A stretch of 64,000 bases of DNA from Sphaerulina vaccinii (Eukaryota > Ascomycota > Dothideomycetes > Mycosphaerellales > Mycosphaerellaceae). Each line of letters opens with the position of its first letter. Position 1 is the first letter of the stretch. Below the pieces are notes generated by a model. That model searched no databases. It was not told the origin of the DNA and saw nothing but the letters and a program-made list of their open reading frames with translations. The stretch spans positions 248,001 to 312,000 of the forward strand of contig JAKUDP010000016.1 of assembly GCA_022570795.1 (NCBI GenBank), in the 5' to 3' direction. Made by a program: the position numbers and the translations under genes. This document shows positions 29,872 through 41,570 of the stretch, piece after piece.

Positions 29872-30318
29872 TCAGTGATGGTCGAGGTGGCATGTGGGAG
29901 ATGTTGTTGTTGTTGAGATACCATGAGGTGAGGTGAGGTGTGAGGAGGTTCATCAAGGTCGTTATTGGCGTTTACTGCGTAGATCCGATTTAGACTACTG
30001 GAGATATGAAGTCCTAGACAGATTCATCATTGAGGATGAGCACTTTTCTCGTCACCAGTATAACTGCTGTTGACTTCCTGTTGACCGTACGACCGTACGA
30101 GCCACTGATTCCAGTGATGAGGTAGTCAGTGCTTGGTCGACTCCAGGATGTGACGTGCGACCAGGATCATTCAGGAACTCAAGTGTCACATGCATGCGGA
30201 CAGTGCCACATGTCTGTGCATATGCTCGAGTCCAGCTCCAGCGTCCATTGCATCTATCCCTGTGCTATCGTGCAACAAGGATAGATGCACTTGACTAATT
30301 CGTGCGTAATCACGTGCA
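29872..30318. other. Convergent 3' flank
   Basis: 447 bp between the dehydrogenase and the MFS gene. It holds a GAGGT-type simple repeat (29928-29945) and a short tandem gaccgtac, gaccgtac (30083-30098). No gene seen. Confidence 0.5.
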
Positions 30319-31993
30319 TCATCTGCGCTCTGCAGCACGGCCTGTGTCCTGGCTTCCCTGATCGTTTTGGCTGGCATCAACCTCATCCGGATCATCTTGT
30401 GGTACTGGCGCATGAGTCGCTTTGGAACGATCACCAGCAAGAGGCGTGCTCGCGAACATGTACAGCATCGCGAGATCGTAAGATGCCTTCAATGCTCCAG
30501 CTATGACAAATGCAATCCAGAAGTGCTTACTAGAAGCAAGAGTTCCTGTGATGAGTGGTCCGGAGCTTTGGCTCATAGTCTTGACAGTATTGACGATCCC
30601 CATGACAGCGGTTCGTTCTTCGGGCAGCACCACGGCTGACAGGAAGGCACTTCTTGGAGCTTGATCCATAGAGCTCAGACTCGAGCGTGCTACGAGCAGG
30701 ATTATTGTCATGAAGACTGAATTCGGAGCTGGTAGGAGAGCGAGGAAGATGGCAGAGGGAAGGTGGGTGAAGACCACTGCATGTATTGTTAGCCAATTGC
30801 GTGATGACTCCGTGCTCCGCAAGAGGACATCACTTACTCGTCCGCACGAGGCCTATGCGCTTTGCAACAGAACTGGCAAGGACGTTGCCCAGGCTTGAGA
30901 CGAACTGTGCGCTGGCCATGATCGTTCCCAGCACGCCTTCCGAGATGCCGAACTTGCCAGCGATGAAGTATGATATCAAGGAGGATGGGACCATGCCACT
31001 GGCTGGTGTTAGCAATTTCATAGGTACTGGGCTTTGAAGAATTCATGTTTCAGAACTTCTTACCTCGCTAGAGAGTCGAAGAAGAATAGTCCGCAAAGCT
31101 TTGCCAAGGTGATCTGTGACTTCCTCGAAAGCCGAATCCAGCGTGTCTTCTTGACAGGCTCTGGCTTTGGCGGTTCCTCTTCATCTTCGTCGCTCTCGTC
31201 CAGGAATGCCTGCTGCTCGGCCGTCCGGTCATTGTTACTACGCCTGAGCTCCACCGGCTGTGGTTCTGGCTCGGGCTTTGGTTGCACTTCACATTGCTGG
31301 CTCAATAGAAAGGTCATGCCACATTTGATAACACCTATCGCAGCGTATAGCCAGAACACGAGACGATATGAGGAAGTCACGCTCCACCCAGAGGACTGTA
31401 GTGAGTGCGTCATCCATCCTGCTGCAAGACTGCCACCTGCTGTGCCCAAAGTCCCTGACACCACATACAAAGCGAATATGTCGGATCTAGTGTTTGCTTC
31501 AGTGAGGTGTGCCAGCGTCGACTCTTCCACAGCTCGAAATGGGCCAATCTCGTTGCCAGAAGGACTTATCACTCCAACCACAGCAGCGAAGAGTAGAATC
31601 CAGTAGTTTGACAGGGAGGCAAATATAGCTCCGGATAAAGTCATCAAAGCTGCTCCCAGAAGAAGGATATTGCGACGACCTAGTCTATCTGCGAACAAGG
31701 TGAGCGCCAGACTAATAAGAACATCTCCAATCTGTTATAGTCAGCCCTATCAGAGTATACCCTTGCATATGCCGTATTGCTCATACCAACGTAAGTGTCA
31801 TGAAGAGCCCTATCTTGGTGTCGGAGTGACCTAAAGCGGCGAAGTAGAGTGCCAGAATCAGTGTACTGGATCCGTATGCGAACATGCGGATGAATCGTGT
31901 GATGAGCAATAGGTGGACATCTCTGCTAGATTTGAGCAGAGTTGTAATGCCTATCTCGTCCATGCATCGCTTCAGTAAGTTGTCTTGTGGCAT
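30319..31993 (-). CDS. Major facilitator superfamily (MFS) transporter
   Basis: Four exons on the minus strand: 31993-31787, 31731-31064, 30998-30838 and 30776-30319, for 497 residues. Introns of 55, 65 and 61 bp have GTATGA, GTAAGA and GTAAGT donors and CAG acceptors; all joins keep frame. Visible features: LLITRFIRMFAYGSSTLILA (TM1), LGHSDTKIGLFMTLTLIGDV (loop and TM2), FADRLGRRNILLLGA (MFS loop 2-3 motif A), SPSGNEIGPFRAVEESTLAH, FALYVVSGTLGTAGGSLAAG, an acidic central loop (ESDEDEEEPPKPEP), and LPEERTAVMGIVNTVKTMSQ in the C-terminal half. It is an intact 10-12 helix carrier of the plasma or an inner membrane. The substrate is unknown. The acidic tail after the last helix is unconserved. 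Confidence 0.85.
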
Positions 31994-33974
31994 GGTGGCG
32001 GTTCCAACACCAGTTTCCAGGCGTGGTGTCAGTAGGTCATCAATGAACGAATTCAAGCACAGGTAGGTGTGAAGAGAATGTTGTTTCTGCCATTTGAAGA
32101 TACAGACTGGAAGAGAGGTCACTGTGAGGTCGAAGAAGTGGAGCAGCTTGCGTGGTCGTGCATGCCGCTGCCGAGGAAATCCCTGTTCCTGCCATGAACT
32201 CGAAAACGAGGAACACAACAACGCTTCTTCCAACCTCCAACTTCACCTCACATCTTCAACAATCGCAGCAGCTTCGACAGCTTCAAGTCAGTTCAAGAGT
32301 TCGTACCAAGATCGAAACTTCACGCCTCAGTCTTGCAACCATCGCGTTCGACGGTTCGAGACGACGCGATTCTCCCCGAGCAAGATATGTCCAGCACACA
32401 TACCTGGACTGCACCAAAGCGCAGCCAATATACTGGCGGCGCCGACTACAATTGCGCTCACTTCGCTTGAAAGATGCGGCCTCACGTTAACACGATGTCG
32501 AGCCTCAGGCGGATGGGACTTTCATCAATTTTCGCCACCTCCTCGTGATCGTACCGGCGGAGCGCCTCTCCACCATCTGTGCACCGCAACCAGGTGTCGC
32601 AATAATCGGAGCCAGTGGAGAGAGACAAGGGCGCAGATGGTCTGAGTCTGCAGCCTTGCGGCGCATTTCGGAGGACTGTCCGTGCTATCAGCATGCCAAT
32701 TTGCACTGTGACATTACGGCGGGACGCCCAGCAGCAATGCTTTGAGCAGATCCATCGAGAATTCCACAGTCGCGAGCGAGCGAGCGGGAGAGGAGTGAGT
32801 ACTCTCACACGTTTTGGGCTGCAGTGGCGTTGAGAGCAGCGCACTTGGTGCGCACTGGTCTGTCCAGACGACCGGGCAACCGCACTTGCTTTCGCATATG
32901 CACAGACCTATCAACCTGAGCAATATCGACCACACGCATCACTGGGACCACCGGAAACTTTGCACAATTTCAAGTCGCAGGTGGGCTGTGCGCCCTTCAT
33001 GTATGTGTTCGTCTCTAGGCGGTGGCAAGGGAGTCGAACGTCACGATAAAGTTTTAAAGTTGCTAAACCATCAGTGCTAGTGCGCCAGGACTAGTGCTAT
33101 ACACCATGGATAGCACGGGGTACTAACGAACGCTGCTAACGAGAGTGACGTCTCGGTCTCAAATCGGAAACTTGGAGGATATCACTCATATGGCGTCCAT
33201 CACGCTACCCCTCGCGGCATTTGTCGGATGCACCGGTCACCAAATGGACTTGATCTCACTTATGAGCATTGAGCGACTGGGCCAGCGTGTATCGTCTTTG
33301 GTGTTGTCTCATCCTTCACCAGATCATTAGTGGTGTGCTGTCCTAAAGAGGAAAAACAACAGGTCTTGGAGGATACACGACGAGTTGCAACGCAAGAACT
33401 CTTGGACAACAACATGTTCGCTAGGGTCGTCCTTCTAGCTGGGTCAAGCACGAGAAGAGACACCACCAAAATTGGCCTATCCCACTGGTTGGTCTTTCCA
33501 AAGACCAGGAACAGCTTCGAGCCTTTCGATTGCCGCGCAAAACGCTGATTGACGACTACGAAAGGGTCCGTGCCTGTCATACATTCTTCGACTCCTCTCC
33601 GCCTAAGACGGACAATCTAGGCACAGGGTCGCCGACCGCCTTTCTAAGCGTCTCCATTCGCTGGAATCCTTGAAAATGATAGGAATTCCGGGATGACTTA
33701 ACACTTCACACTTTCGACTCGTGAGCTGTGCGGCCGACATCCCAGGCTTGATGTCCAGTTCGGGCAAGCGTGATGAGAGCGCACTCCATGATTATTGTAT
33801 AAGCCGCGAAGCAATACCATGCAGACGAGGGTCCCAAGGTCGAATCCCTGTTTAACCATCAATCCATGTCGAACTCAATTGAGCACGAGAGGAGCTAGCT
33901 ATATGACTTCACACGAGTCTGCTAATCACGTATCACTGTACTGACGACCTCTTACGGATTCCAGCATCTGCGCC
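31994..33974. other. 2.0-kb region without a confident gene
   Basis: Plus frames at 32094-32645 and 32152-32490 overlap each other in different frames, and minus 32482-32844 overlaps both; none shows a domain, a clear start or a splice model. 33800-33850 holds a weak tRNA T-loop look-alike that lacks a clover-leaf. The last ~100 bp are the leader of the RGS-LOV gene. Confidence 0.4.
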
Positions 33975-36770
33975 ATGGAGACATCTCCTCCCACAACTCG
34001 ACAATCACACAAGCTCTTACAAAAGTTCGCGCCTCTTCGCTGGCGACACCCACGCCGTGCCCGCTCACAAGACGGTTTGAACTCTGATCTCAAAAGCGCC
34101 GACAGCGACATCACATATCAATTGGTAGGTACTTCCGTTCCTTCAGCCTGCCCAGATCACCATTTTAATGCATGGAACCAAAGCCTCCGCCGGCCCACTT
34201 TAGAGCTTTGTCTCTTGCACCAAATCCCATCGAGGAAGGCTCCGCAGAATCTCTGGTCCTGGCTGCCTTGACGTCAACCGCGATTCCAGAGGTGCCGCCC
34301 TACACGCCGATGCCTGTGCCCGAAAGAGTGTCAAGCGCGAAGAACATCAAAGAACTTCAGAACCATCCAACAAGAGTGTCAAGTGCGAAGAGAGACTCTG
34401 CGATCTATCGATTGTTCCCGAAAGAGGAGACTGACGTCCAGCGCGACAGCCTGCTAGACAAAGTTCGTGGAACTAACGGCGTGCAGAACGAGATTGCGCA
34501 AGGGACAGGTCCAGTATTCGAAGACGATCTGCTTCTGCCTCATCGTTCTGGTACATTCAGAGGACGTACGAAAGACATGCCAAGGTACTGCATCTCCACT
34601 ACTCCATTCGATGGTTAATGCTGAGATTGACGTGCATATAGTCGAGTCAGCAAAGAGAGTTCATCGGCGACCACCTCTCGGCCCAGGGGCCGCTCAAGAG
34701 GAGAACGATCTCTCACTATCTCTCCTGCCGCTAGCACTCCTGCCACAGAGACCGAGTCCGTGACAGGACCTACGATCACAAGTCCAACAGAAGTCCCAGT
34801 GTTCCCACAGCCCGACAGAGACCGAATTCAATCTCCCAGTGGATCGGTCTTGGTCGACATTCCTGCAGCGCCCACAAAGCTCTCGCATGATGTCGTAGCA
34901 CATTTGCAAGACCCTAGTCCTGACAAAGTCGACATTCTCAACACTGACTTGAATGCCGTTGATGACCCAAACTCATGGGACCTGATCAATCGTGAAGCCA
35001 AGCCAATCGAAGAGCGAGATGCGAGTCAATTCTGGTTGGAGAAGCGTGCCGAACAGCTGTACAGTGCCGAGCATTTGCACCTCATCTTGAATGATTCGAA
35101 GTACTACTCGAAGTTCATTGGGTTCATGCGCAAGTACCGCCCCTGGAGAGTGCCGATCCTCACCTACTACAGCGAGGCGTACAAGGCCATCAAAGCTCAG
35201 GACTACGCCAACTCGTTGACTGTACTGCTTGCTGGCAAGTCTACTCTGCCGAATGCCAACGCACACCAACCAGGACCGATCGAGAACACTCGGCTGCACG
35301 ATGCAGCAAGGGAAGCATTTGCCGAACTGCTGAAGGATGACCTACACTACTTCATTGCTCACACGTATATCAAGATCGTTAGTGCACTGGTTGCACGGAG
35401 GATCACAGGTACCCTACCAGCGCACCTTGATGAGGCGAGTGGTAGACTGGCGGAAGTGTAAGTCCAGCCAAGATCTACTCGGCAATCGCTCTGGTCGTGC
35501 TGGATGAGCATATCTAACATCTGCTAACACATCTTCTCAGATTCTGCATCACTGACTGTCGACTTCGCGACGATCCTCTCATCCTTGCTTCTGAAGGCTT
35601 CACGCGCCACTCTGGGGGAAGTCTCGAATATGTCCTAGGTCGGAACTGTCGTTTCATGCAAGGACCTGGCACTACTGTGGACTCATGCCGGCGCTTTGCG
35701 ATCTCGTGTCAGGAACAGCGAGACCACACGGAGATATTCGTGAACTATCGCAGAGATGGAACTCCATTCTTGAGTCTGGTCATGAATGCGCCTCTCATTG
35801 ACAGGTAAGCTTGACCAAAGTACATCTTGTTGCGGCATACTAATATCGTAATAGCCAAGGCAATGTGCGGTACTTCCTTGGTGCTCAGGTTGATGTGTCT
35901 GCACTCCTGAAAGAGTGTGCTGGTATTGAAAGCTTGGCAGACCTCATCGCTCGGCAAGCTGAACAGAAAGCACCAAAAGGCGAGCCAGGTCAATTAGATC
36001 CTCGAGAGCAGATCAAGTCCTTGTGTGAGATGTTCTCTGGTGCCGAGCTTGACATCGTTCGTCGACACGGCGGCTCTGCACAGCGAGGGCGACTGCTCGA
36101 CACTCGTACCACTAAAGCACCAGCTCGGGAAGCACGAGTGCTACTGGCTGATGGTAGTGAGGACTCTGATGACGCTGCTGAGGTCGAGCCTTCTGTTTCT
36201 GAAAGTATCACTTCTGGCCATGCATTGGGATCGATGGACGGTACTCCTGGCAATCTATCTGGAGTCTACAAATACGTGAGTCATCAACATCATCGCTGAA
36301 TCAGTGAACACAAAGCTAACGCGACATCACAGTACCTTCTAGTCCGCCCCGCACCCTCCCTCCGAGTCCTCTTCGCCTCCCCAACAATGCGAGTCCCAGG
36401 CATTCTGCAATCTCCTTTCCTGCACCGAATCTGCCGCAAAGGCCGCGTACGAGACAACCTCGAAGATGCTCTTCGCGAAGGCAAAGGCGTCACGGCCCGC
36501 GTCCGTTGGCTCAACAAACCCAGCGAAGAAGGCGAAGGACCTGGTGTGACTCGCTGGCTCCATTGTACTCCACTCATTCACTATACTGGACAGGTCGGCC
36601 TTTGGATGATTGTTCTTGTGAGGCCGGATGTGGATGGTGCGAGTCTGCATACTGTTCCTAGTACGACTAGTCGGAATGCTAGTCGGATTGGGAGTCGAGG
36701 ACAGCAGGAGTTTTCGATGTCGAGTAATGCGGCGGATTCGTTGAGGAATGCGGAGATTTCGTTTGATTGA
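33975..36770 (+). CDS. RGS-LOV blue-light receptor (BcLOV4-like)
   Basis: Six exons: 33975-34124, 34184-34584, 34642-35457, 35541-35804, 35855-36275 and 36333-36770, for 829 residues; introns of 59, 57, 83, 50 and 57 bp have GT-AG ends and keep frame. Residues 1-300 are low-complexity with a twice-used VSSAK motif. About 315-455 is a helical RGS domain (LHLILNDSKYYSKFIGFMRK, LKDDLHYFIAHTYIKIV). About 457-570 is a LOV domain: FCITD, GRNCRFMQG with the flavin-adduct cysteine C492, FVNYRRDGTPFLSLVMNAPL, YFLGAQVDVS. A C-terminal PAS-like unit follows (YLLVRPAPSLRVLFASP). This matches the fungal RGS-LOV class, in which blue light drives membrane binding and so may control G-protein signalling. The usual FLQ is FMQ here. 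Confidence 0.88.
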
Positions 36771-37131
36771 TCGGCGCGAAGAGGTGTTTTGAGTGTGAGA
36801 GAATGCTGAAGTAATGATCGATACCCTAATATGCTGCGATTTGTAAGATTGGACTGGGCAACCTACTGAAGTGGTCTCATAATATGTTGCGAGCTGAGAC
36901 TGAATGCTGCTGATATTGTAAGATCAGAATGGAGCTACGATATATGTTATCCTAATATACTGACTATGACTTCGTCTTGCTGCATACCCACTAATAGTCC
37001 TCGGGGGTGTCCTAAGTCGTGATCATTAACAAGATAATCTCGAAATAGTGCCTGGCACTTATTCAGTCAGTCAGCCTAGTCTCTCCCGCAGAACATTCCA
37101 CATCTTTCATCATCTTACCTCTGCTACCTAA
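36771..37131. other. Convergent 3' flank
   Basis: 361 bp AT-rich, with degenerate repeats of 'taatatgctg' and 'gatattgtaagat' words (36827-36962). No gene. Confidence 0.5.
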
Positions 37132-37421
37132 CTAACAACACCCTACACAGTAATCAGGAGAAGGTGCCGCAACGCAATTACAGCCAGCATATTCAATAGA
37201 TGTGCTAGGACAAGTTCCGATACTATTCCATGAAAGTCCGCAAGCACAGCATGCGATGCGATAGCCAGTGTTACACTGTCGGCGCTAAGGACATTAGTGT
37301 TGCATTTGCATATATGTAAAGGTTGATGTTGACTAGATCAATGTACCTTGGTGAAGGTCAGCGGGTTCGCGAGTGTTTCGAGACTGTTGAAGAGCCAGGA
37401 GGTGAGTAGAAGGAGACGCAT
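37132..37421 (-). CDS. Small secreted cysteine-rich protein (75 aa), effector-like
   Basis: Two exons on the minus strand, 37421-37347 and 37284-37132. The 62-bp intron has a GTACAT donor, a cactaatg branch and a CTTAG acceptor, phase 0. The N terminus (MRLLLLTSWLFNSLETLANP) is a good signal peptide, with exon 1 ending LTFTK. The mature ~50 residues hold ten cysteines: RRQC, IACCAC, GTC, AGCNC, DYC and GCC-stop. Even cysteine number, size and secretion signal fit disulfide-bonded fungal secreted peptides (candidate effector or antimicrobial class); no homologue is recognised. The long frame is interrupted by the intron, so the gene is easily missed. It sits alone in AT-rich sequence between the RGS-LOV gene and an unknown gene. 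Confidence 0.7.
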
Positions 37422-37972
37422 CCTTTTGTTGCGACTCTAGATCGGATGTGATGTGCTTCTATAGGAGATATTCGTTCGCGGTGGAGTTCTTTTGGTGTCA
37501 GGAAGTTCCTTCATCAGCGGCTGGCCTTCCATGGCACTTATTATATGTTGTTGACTTGAGTCAAGCCATCGTATCTATCGTATTGTCTCGTGTTATTGAT
37601 GCTGCATTACTACCAACGTCATCCTATACTTGTAAACCAACATCAGAAGTTCTAAGCTAGTCTGGTGGTAATGTAATCAATTGCCTGATGATGTGCTTAG
37701 TGATCTACTCACTGACCTGGTATCTGTTATGACCCCGAGGAGATTCGCTCTGCAACGCAAGATGTGCATTGTACAAAGGCTCTGTGACAGAGCCGTAAGT
37801 TCGATAGTATATGGGTATCATTACGAATTCTTTCTCATCCTGTCGTCAATGAGTCCTCGCGAGATACTCATACTGCATTGGCCAAAGCCATCCATTCCCA
37901 GCTAAATCTCCGCAGAGACCAGTCACCTTCCAGCGCCGTCGCTAAATCGATATCACAAAACAACATTCGCGA
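37422..37972. other. Intergenic, promoter side of the cysteine-rich protein gene
   Basis: 551 bp; only short frames on either strand. Nothing else recognised. Confidence 0.45.
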
Positions 37973-38626
37973 TCATTGCCCGTTCTCGCCACTTCGTACT
38001 CTTCTACACTTCAGCAGATCCTTCTTCTGCCCCACGGCCTTGCAGACTCGTGCTCCACCAGCCTTCATATCGGATGTCCTTCTGTAATCCATCCTGCTTC
38101 GCTGAACAGCCAACGAAGAACGTCTTGAAGTAGCATTACTCCCACTGCCAGAATCGTATCCTTCATCCACGTCGTTCTTGATCGTCGACTCCGATACGTT
38201 GCAATGCTCTTTCCTCTCAACCATCTGTTCCACCAAAGCTGCAATGTCCTTCGCATGGCTCGACGAACACAGTAGGCGTGTGTTCAGTTGTCTCGCCATT
38301 CTCCTCCCAGGACTATAAGCACGCTGCGGTTGTGTTCTCGTCCTTGATAGTGCAGGTACTTCCCAACCATCATCGTCTTCCAAGTTCGCATATGCTTCGC
38401 AAGAGTCGTAGCATATTTGTGAATCTTGTCTTAGTCTTGTGTTGGCTATGCTAGCTGCTAGATCTGTGACTGAGAAGCGTGGTTGTTGTTGGGGATAGGC
38501 TGTTGTGCATGGTGAGACTGCACGTGAAGTGTCTCGTGTTGATGTTGATAGTGTGATGTCTGAGCCGCTTAGGGACGGTGATCTAGGAGTGACACTGTCG
38601 AAGGTAAAGTTCTCGTCGAATAACAT
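37973..38626 (-). CDS. Hypothetical ascomycete protein
   Basis: Single exon, 217 residues from the ATG at 38626 (MLFDENFTFDSVTPRSPSLS). It is polar and Ser/Arg-rich with FSVTDLAASIANTRLRQDSQ, a tyrosine/acidic patch (CEAYANLEDDDGWEVP), SPGRRMARQLNTRLLCSSSH and a helical segment (DIAALVEQMVERKEHC). The C terminus is basic. There is no signal peptide, membrane helix or known domain. It reads as a disordered regulatory-type protein. Sustained coding character and a clean start make it likely to be real; function unknown. Confidence 0.6.
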   Translation of the reverse strand: MLFDENFTFDSVTPRSPSLSGSDITLSTSTRDTSRAVSPCTTAYPQQQPRFSVTDLAASIANTRLRQDSQICYDSCEAYANLEDDDGWEVPALSRTRTQPQRAYSPGRRMARQLNTRLLCSSSHAKDIAALVEQMVERKEHCNVSESTIKNDVDEGYDSGSGSNATSRRSSLAVQRSRMDYRRTSDMKAGGARVCKAVGQKKDLLKCRRVRSGENGQ

Positions 38627-40553
38627 CCTGGCTATAGTCTTCAATGTCCAGGATAGGGTAGTGAAGGGTTCGAGCGATCGAAGTGGGTGTCCAAGAAGAT
38701 AGATGGATCCAGTGTAGGTAGTACAGTGCTGTAAGACAAGATCAAGCCAATGCCGCGGAGTAGGCGTAAGGCAGTGGAGTCTTATGGTGGTATGGTGGTG
38801 TTATGGCTTGGTAATGTTGGGGTACATGGAGAGTGTATGTACAACCAAGAGATGTTTCTCCACGAAAAGATAGATAGGCAATACAACTCCAAGATCTAGG
38901 CGACGAAAGGCGACATAGTCCTGGTAACTACTAGTACTAACAGCCACCTGTAAGGCTGAGAGGGCTAGAAGGAGGCGCCGATATGTGAGCGGCGTGAGAC
39001 CTGGACCCGTTCAACGACGGTCTGGATGTAGTTCAATCTTTCCTCAATCTGCCGTCCGAAAGGGAGAGTCCCGTAGGTACAACGTAACGTGTCTTGAGGA
39101 GGATAGGGCCGAGAAAGAAAGGCGGTTATGTTGTATCACACTGCCACCACCACGGCCACCATCTTCAGCGATAAGTGACCGCACAACACACCAAAAGCAG
39201 CGCTGTGGTTCGCAGAGAAGGACGGCTGAAGTGCCGTGGGCAGAGCACGAGACGTCGATCTGGAACATGGCCGATGGTCCAAGCATCTGGCGCCTCCGCC
39301 CTTGCATACTTCTACCCAATCATCGTGATCTGACTGGGTTCTAGCGCAGCACTTTGCATGTCGTGCAGAAGTTCATTCGTCGCTTGGAAGGCTCGAGAAG
39401 AACTCTCACTTGCCGTCTGTTCCGCCTTGAGCCGACTTTGACCAAGTGGCTGTTCAGCCTCATGGCATGTTGTGGTCAGATACACCGACCCGATGGCTAC
39501 TCAAGAGAGCCATGTGGCATCTCATCAGAAGTACAAGCAGCAGCAAGGGCGTGAGACCGCGTCAGGAAAGAGATCAATTTCCTCGTGCAGCTTTTCGGTC
39601 CTTCAGAGCCGGATCTTCAACACCGAAAACAAGTCCGTTGCTGATCATGTCTCGACTACCGTTGGAAAGACTACGCCATACTCTGGCGCTACGGCGATAT
39701 CAACTTTGATGGTTTGCGGGTGTCCACTTCCTGCATGACTTCAGCTTTCGAAAGATGTTACCAACGAAGTGGAAGAGCCAACGGCGCAGTGGAAGATCTG
39801 CGTGAGCGTGGCTGTGTAGGCGATCACTTCGAGGGCAAAGATGTGTCGTCCTACAGCCTTTGCTGACATCGTTTGACACCTGGCTACAGCTGACAATGCC
39901 AGATGGTAATAGCTGCGACGGCGGCCTCATTTGCACCTGTCTTGCCTTGGTTGCTGTGGAGTCGGGGATGTTCGCCGTCGTGGCACTGGGCGAGATCGTG
40001 CAAGCGCGTAGGATGATTTCATGTGGCAGACGCCACAACTTGAGTCATGTTCAAACCACGTCCGTGTTCTCCCGGGTGAATGAACAAGAGAAATAGGCGG
40101 CTGAATGCTCTGCAGTGTCGGTGAGCAGGTAGGGCGACTTCATGATGTACAGAGCGGCGAACAGCTGCAACGAGGAGTCGATGACTTCCACCTTTGCTCA
40201 ACTCTCCAATCTACTGAAGACTAAGCATCTCGAGTGGCGCACAGTTCAGGATCACAGAAGTTCTGTCCTGTGGAGACACCTACACAACACGAAGAATGGA
40301 TTCACGAGAAGAGGACTGCGTGGACAAGCTGTACATGTTAACTCACTTCAACTCTGTCTATCTCTACAATCTTCTGGATACTAAGCACCTGCAGTCGAGC
40401 ACAGTACAAGCAAGCAAACGCACAAATCTATTGGAGCCATGAAGAACTTCATTGACACATATATGGAAAAAGATCTTGGCAACATGAGGCAGGAGCGAAT
40501 AGTGCTATCCCGAGCCTTCAACGGACTCGTCCTGTATAGCTATATGAAGACAT
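38627..40553. other. 1.9-kb region without a confident gene
   Basis: Several overlapping frames of 60-120 codons occur on both strands (38985-39344, 39487-39738 and 39860-40096 on plus; 39044-39319 and 39700-40038 on minus). The frame at 39487 (MATQESHVASHQKYKQQQ) has a plausible start but ends without a domain or clear splice partner. Possibly relics or a non-coding transcript; I cannot support a model. Confidence 0.4.
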
Positions 40554-41570
40554 CTACAACTTACTTTCCTTGACTTCCGGCAGATCAACTACGACCTTGC
40601 CCCAAGTCTCTCGCCCTCCGAGTGCCTCTAGTGCCTTTGGCACAGACTCCAAGCCTTTGTACTCTTTATCGGTGTAGTTTGTTGCTCTGATCTTCTTCGC
40701 CTCCATCAACTCATGCAGAGCGCCCCAAACTTCAGCAATCTTCTCAGGTTCGAACTTGGCATAAGCTCCCCAATGCAAGCCAACAACACTGATATTCTTG
40801 AGCAAGATCCTATTCGTAGCAATCTTCTCAATCGGTCCTCCAGCAAACCCAACAACAACAAGCCTTCCATTCCAAGCAATACACTTCTGCGACTTATCAA
40901 TAAGTCCCACAGGATCATAAACAATATCCACACCTCTCTTCTTCGGCGTCAATTCCAAAACCTTCTGCGGCCAAGTATCATCTCTATAATTCACACCATA
41001 ATCCGCTCCAAAGCTCTTCGCAACTTCCAACTTCTTATCCGTTCCAGCCGTAGCAATAACAGTTGCTCCGAGTGCTTTCGCAATCTGTACAGCAGCAAGT
41101 CCCACACCACCAGCTGCAGCATGTACGAGGACCCAATCACCCTTCTTGATATTCGCCCTCGTCACGAGAGAAGCATAAGACGTAGGCATCGTAACGAACA
41201 AACCAGCAGCATCGTAAAACGACCATCCCTTCGGAATTGGCTGCAACTGTGATTCGAGGGCGCAGACCCTATACGCATAACCTCCTTGAGCTGAGCCGAA
41301 GACTCGGTCTCCTACTTGGAATTTTGGGGGACGATGAGCAGCACTTTTAGGTGTAGAGAGGACTACACCGCTGAATTCTGCTCCGCTGACCCATGGGAGA
41401 GGTGGTTGATGTTGGTATTTTCCACGGATTTGGAGGAGGTCGAAGAAGTTTGTTGCTGCGGCTTTGATTGCTATGGTGTATTGGTCTGCGGTGGGAGTTG
41501 GGTCGGGAATTTCTGTGACGGTGAGGTCGAGAGGGCCTTGGACGTAGGATTTGATTTGGATGCCTTTCAT
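40554..41570 (-). CDS. Quinone oxidoreductase-like medium-chain dehydrogenase with C-terminal SKL
   Basis: Single exon, 338 residues. Zinc-free MDR enzyme of the quinone oxidoreductase branch: N-terminal GroES-like fold (AAATNFFDLLQIRGKYQHQP, WVSGAEFSGVV, FQVGDRVFG), then the NADPH-binding fold VLVHAAAGGVGLAAVQIAKA, TAGTDKKLEVAKSFGAD, VDIVYDPVG and GRLVVVGFAGG. It would reduce quinones or activated alkenals with NADPH. The last three residues are SKL, a canonical PTS1, so the protein is predicted to enter peroxisomes. It is divergent to Dsk2, with 601 bp between the starts. Confidence 0.9.
   Translation of the reverse strand: MKGIQIKSYVQGPLDLTVTEIPDPTPTADQYTIAIKAAATNFFDLLQIRGKYQHQPPLPWVSGAEFSGVVLSTPKSAAHRPPKFQVGDRVFGSAQGGYAYRVCALESQLQPIPKGWSFYDAAGLFVTMPTSYASLVTRANIKKGDWVLVHAAAGGVGLAAVQIAKALGATVIATAGTDKKLEVAKSFGADYGVNYRDDTWPQKVLELTPKKRGVDIVYDPVGLIDKSQKCIAWNGRLVVVGFAGGPIEKIATNRILLKNISVVGLHWGAYAKFEPEKIAEVWGALHELMEAKKIRATNYTDKEYKGLESVPKALEALGGRETWGKVVVDLPEVKESKL

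Noticed and set aside
32094..32645. 183-codon plus-strand frame
   Set aside because: Low-complexity, overlapped by two other open frames, no domain.
33800..33860. tRNA-like T-loop text (aaggtcgaatccctg)
   Set aside because: One base short of a proper B box and no acceptor stem, D arm or anticodon arm could be drawn around it.
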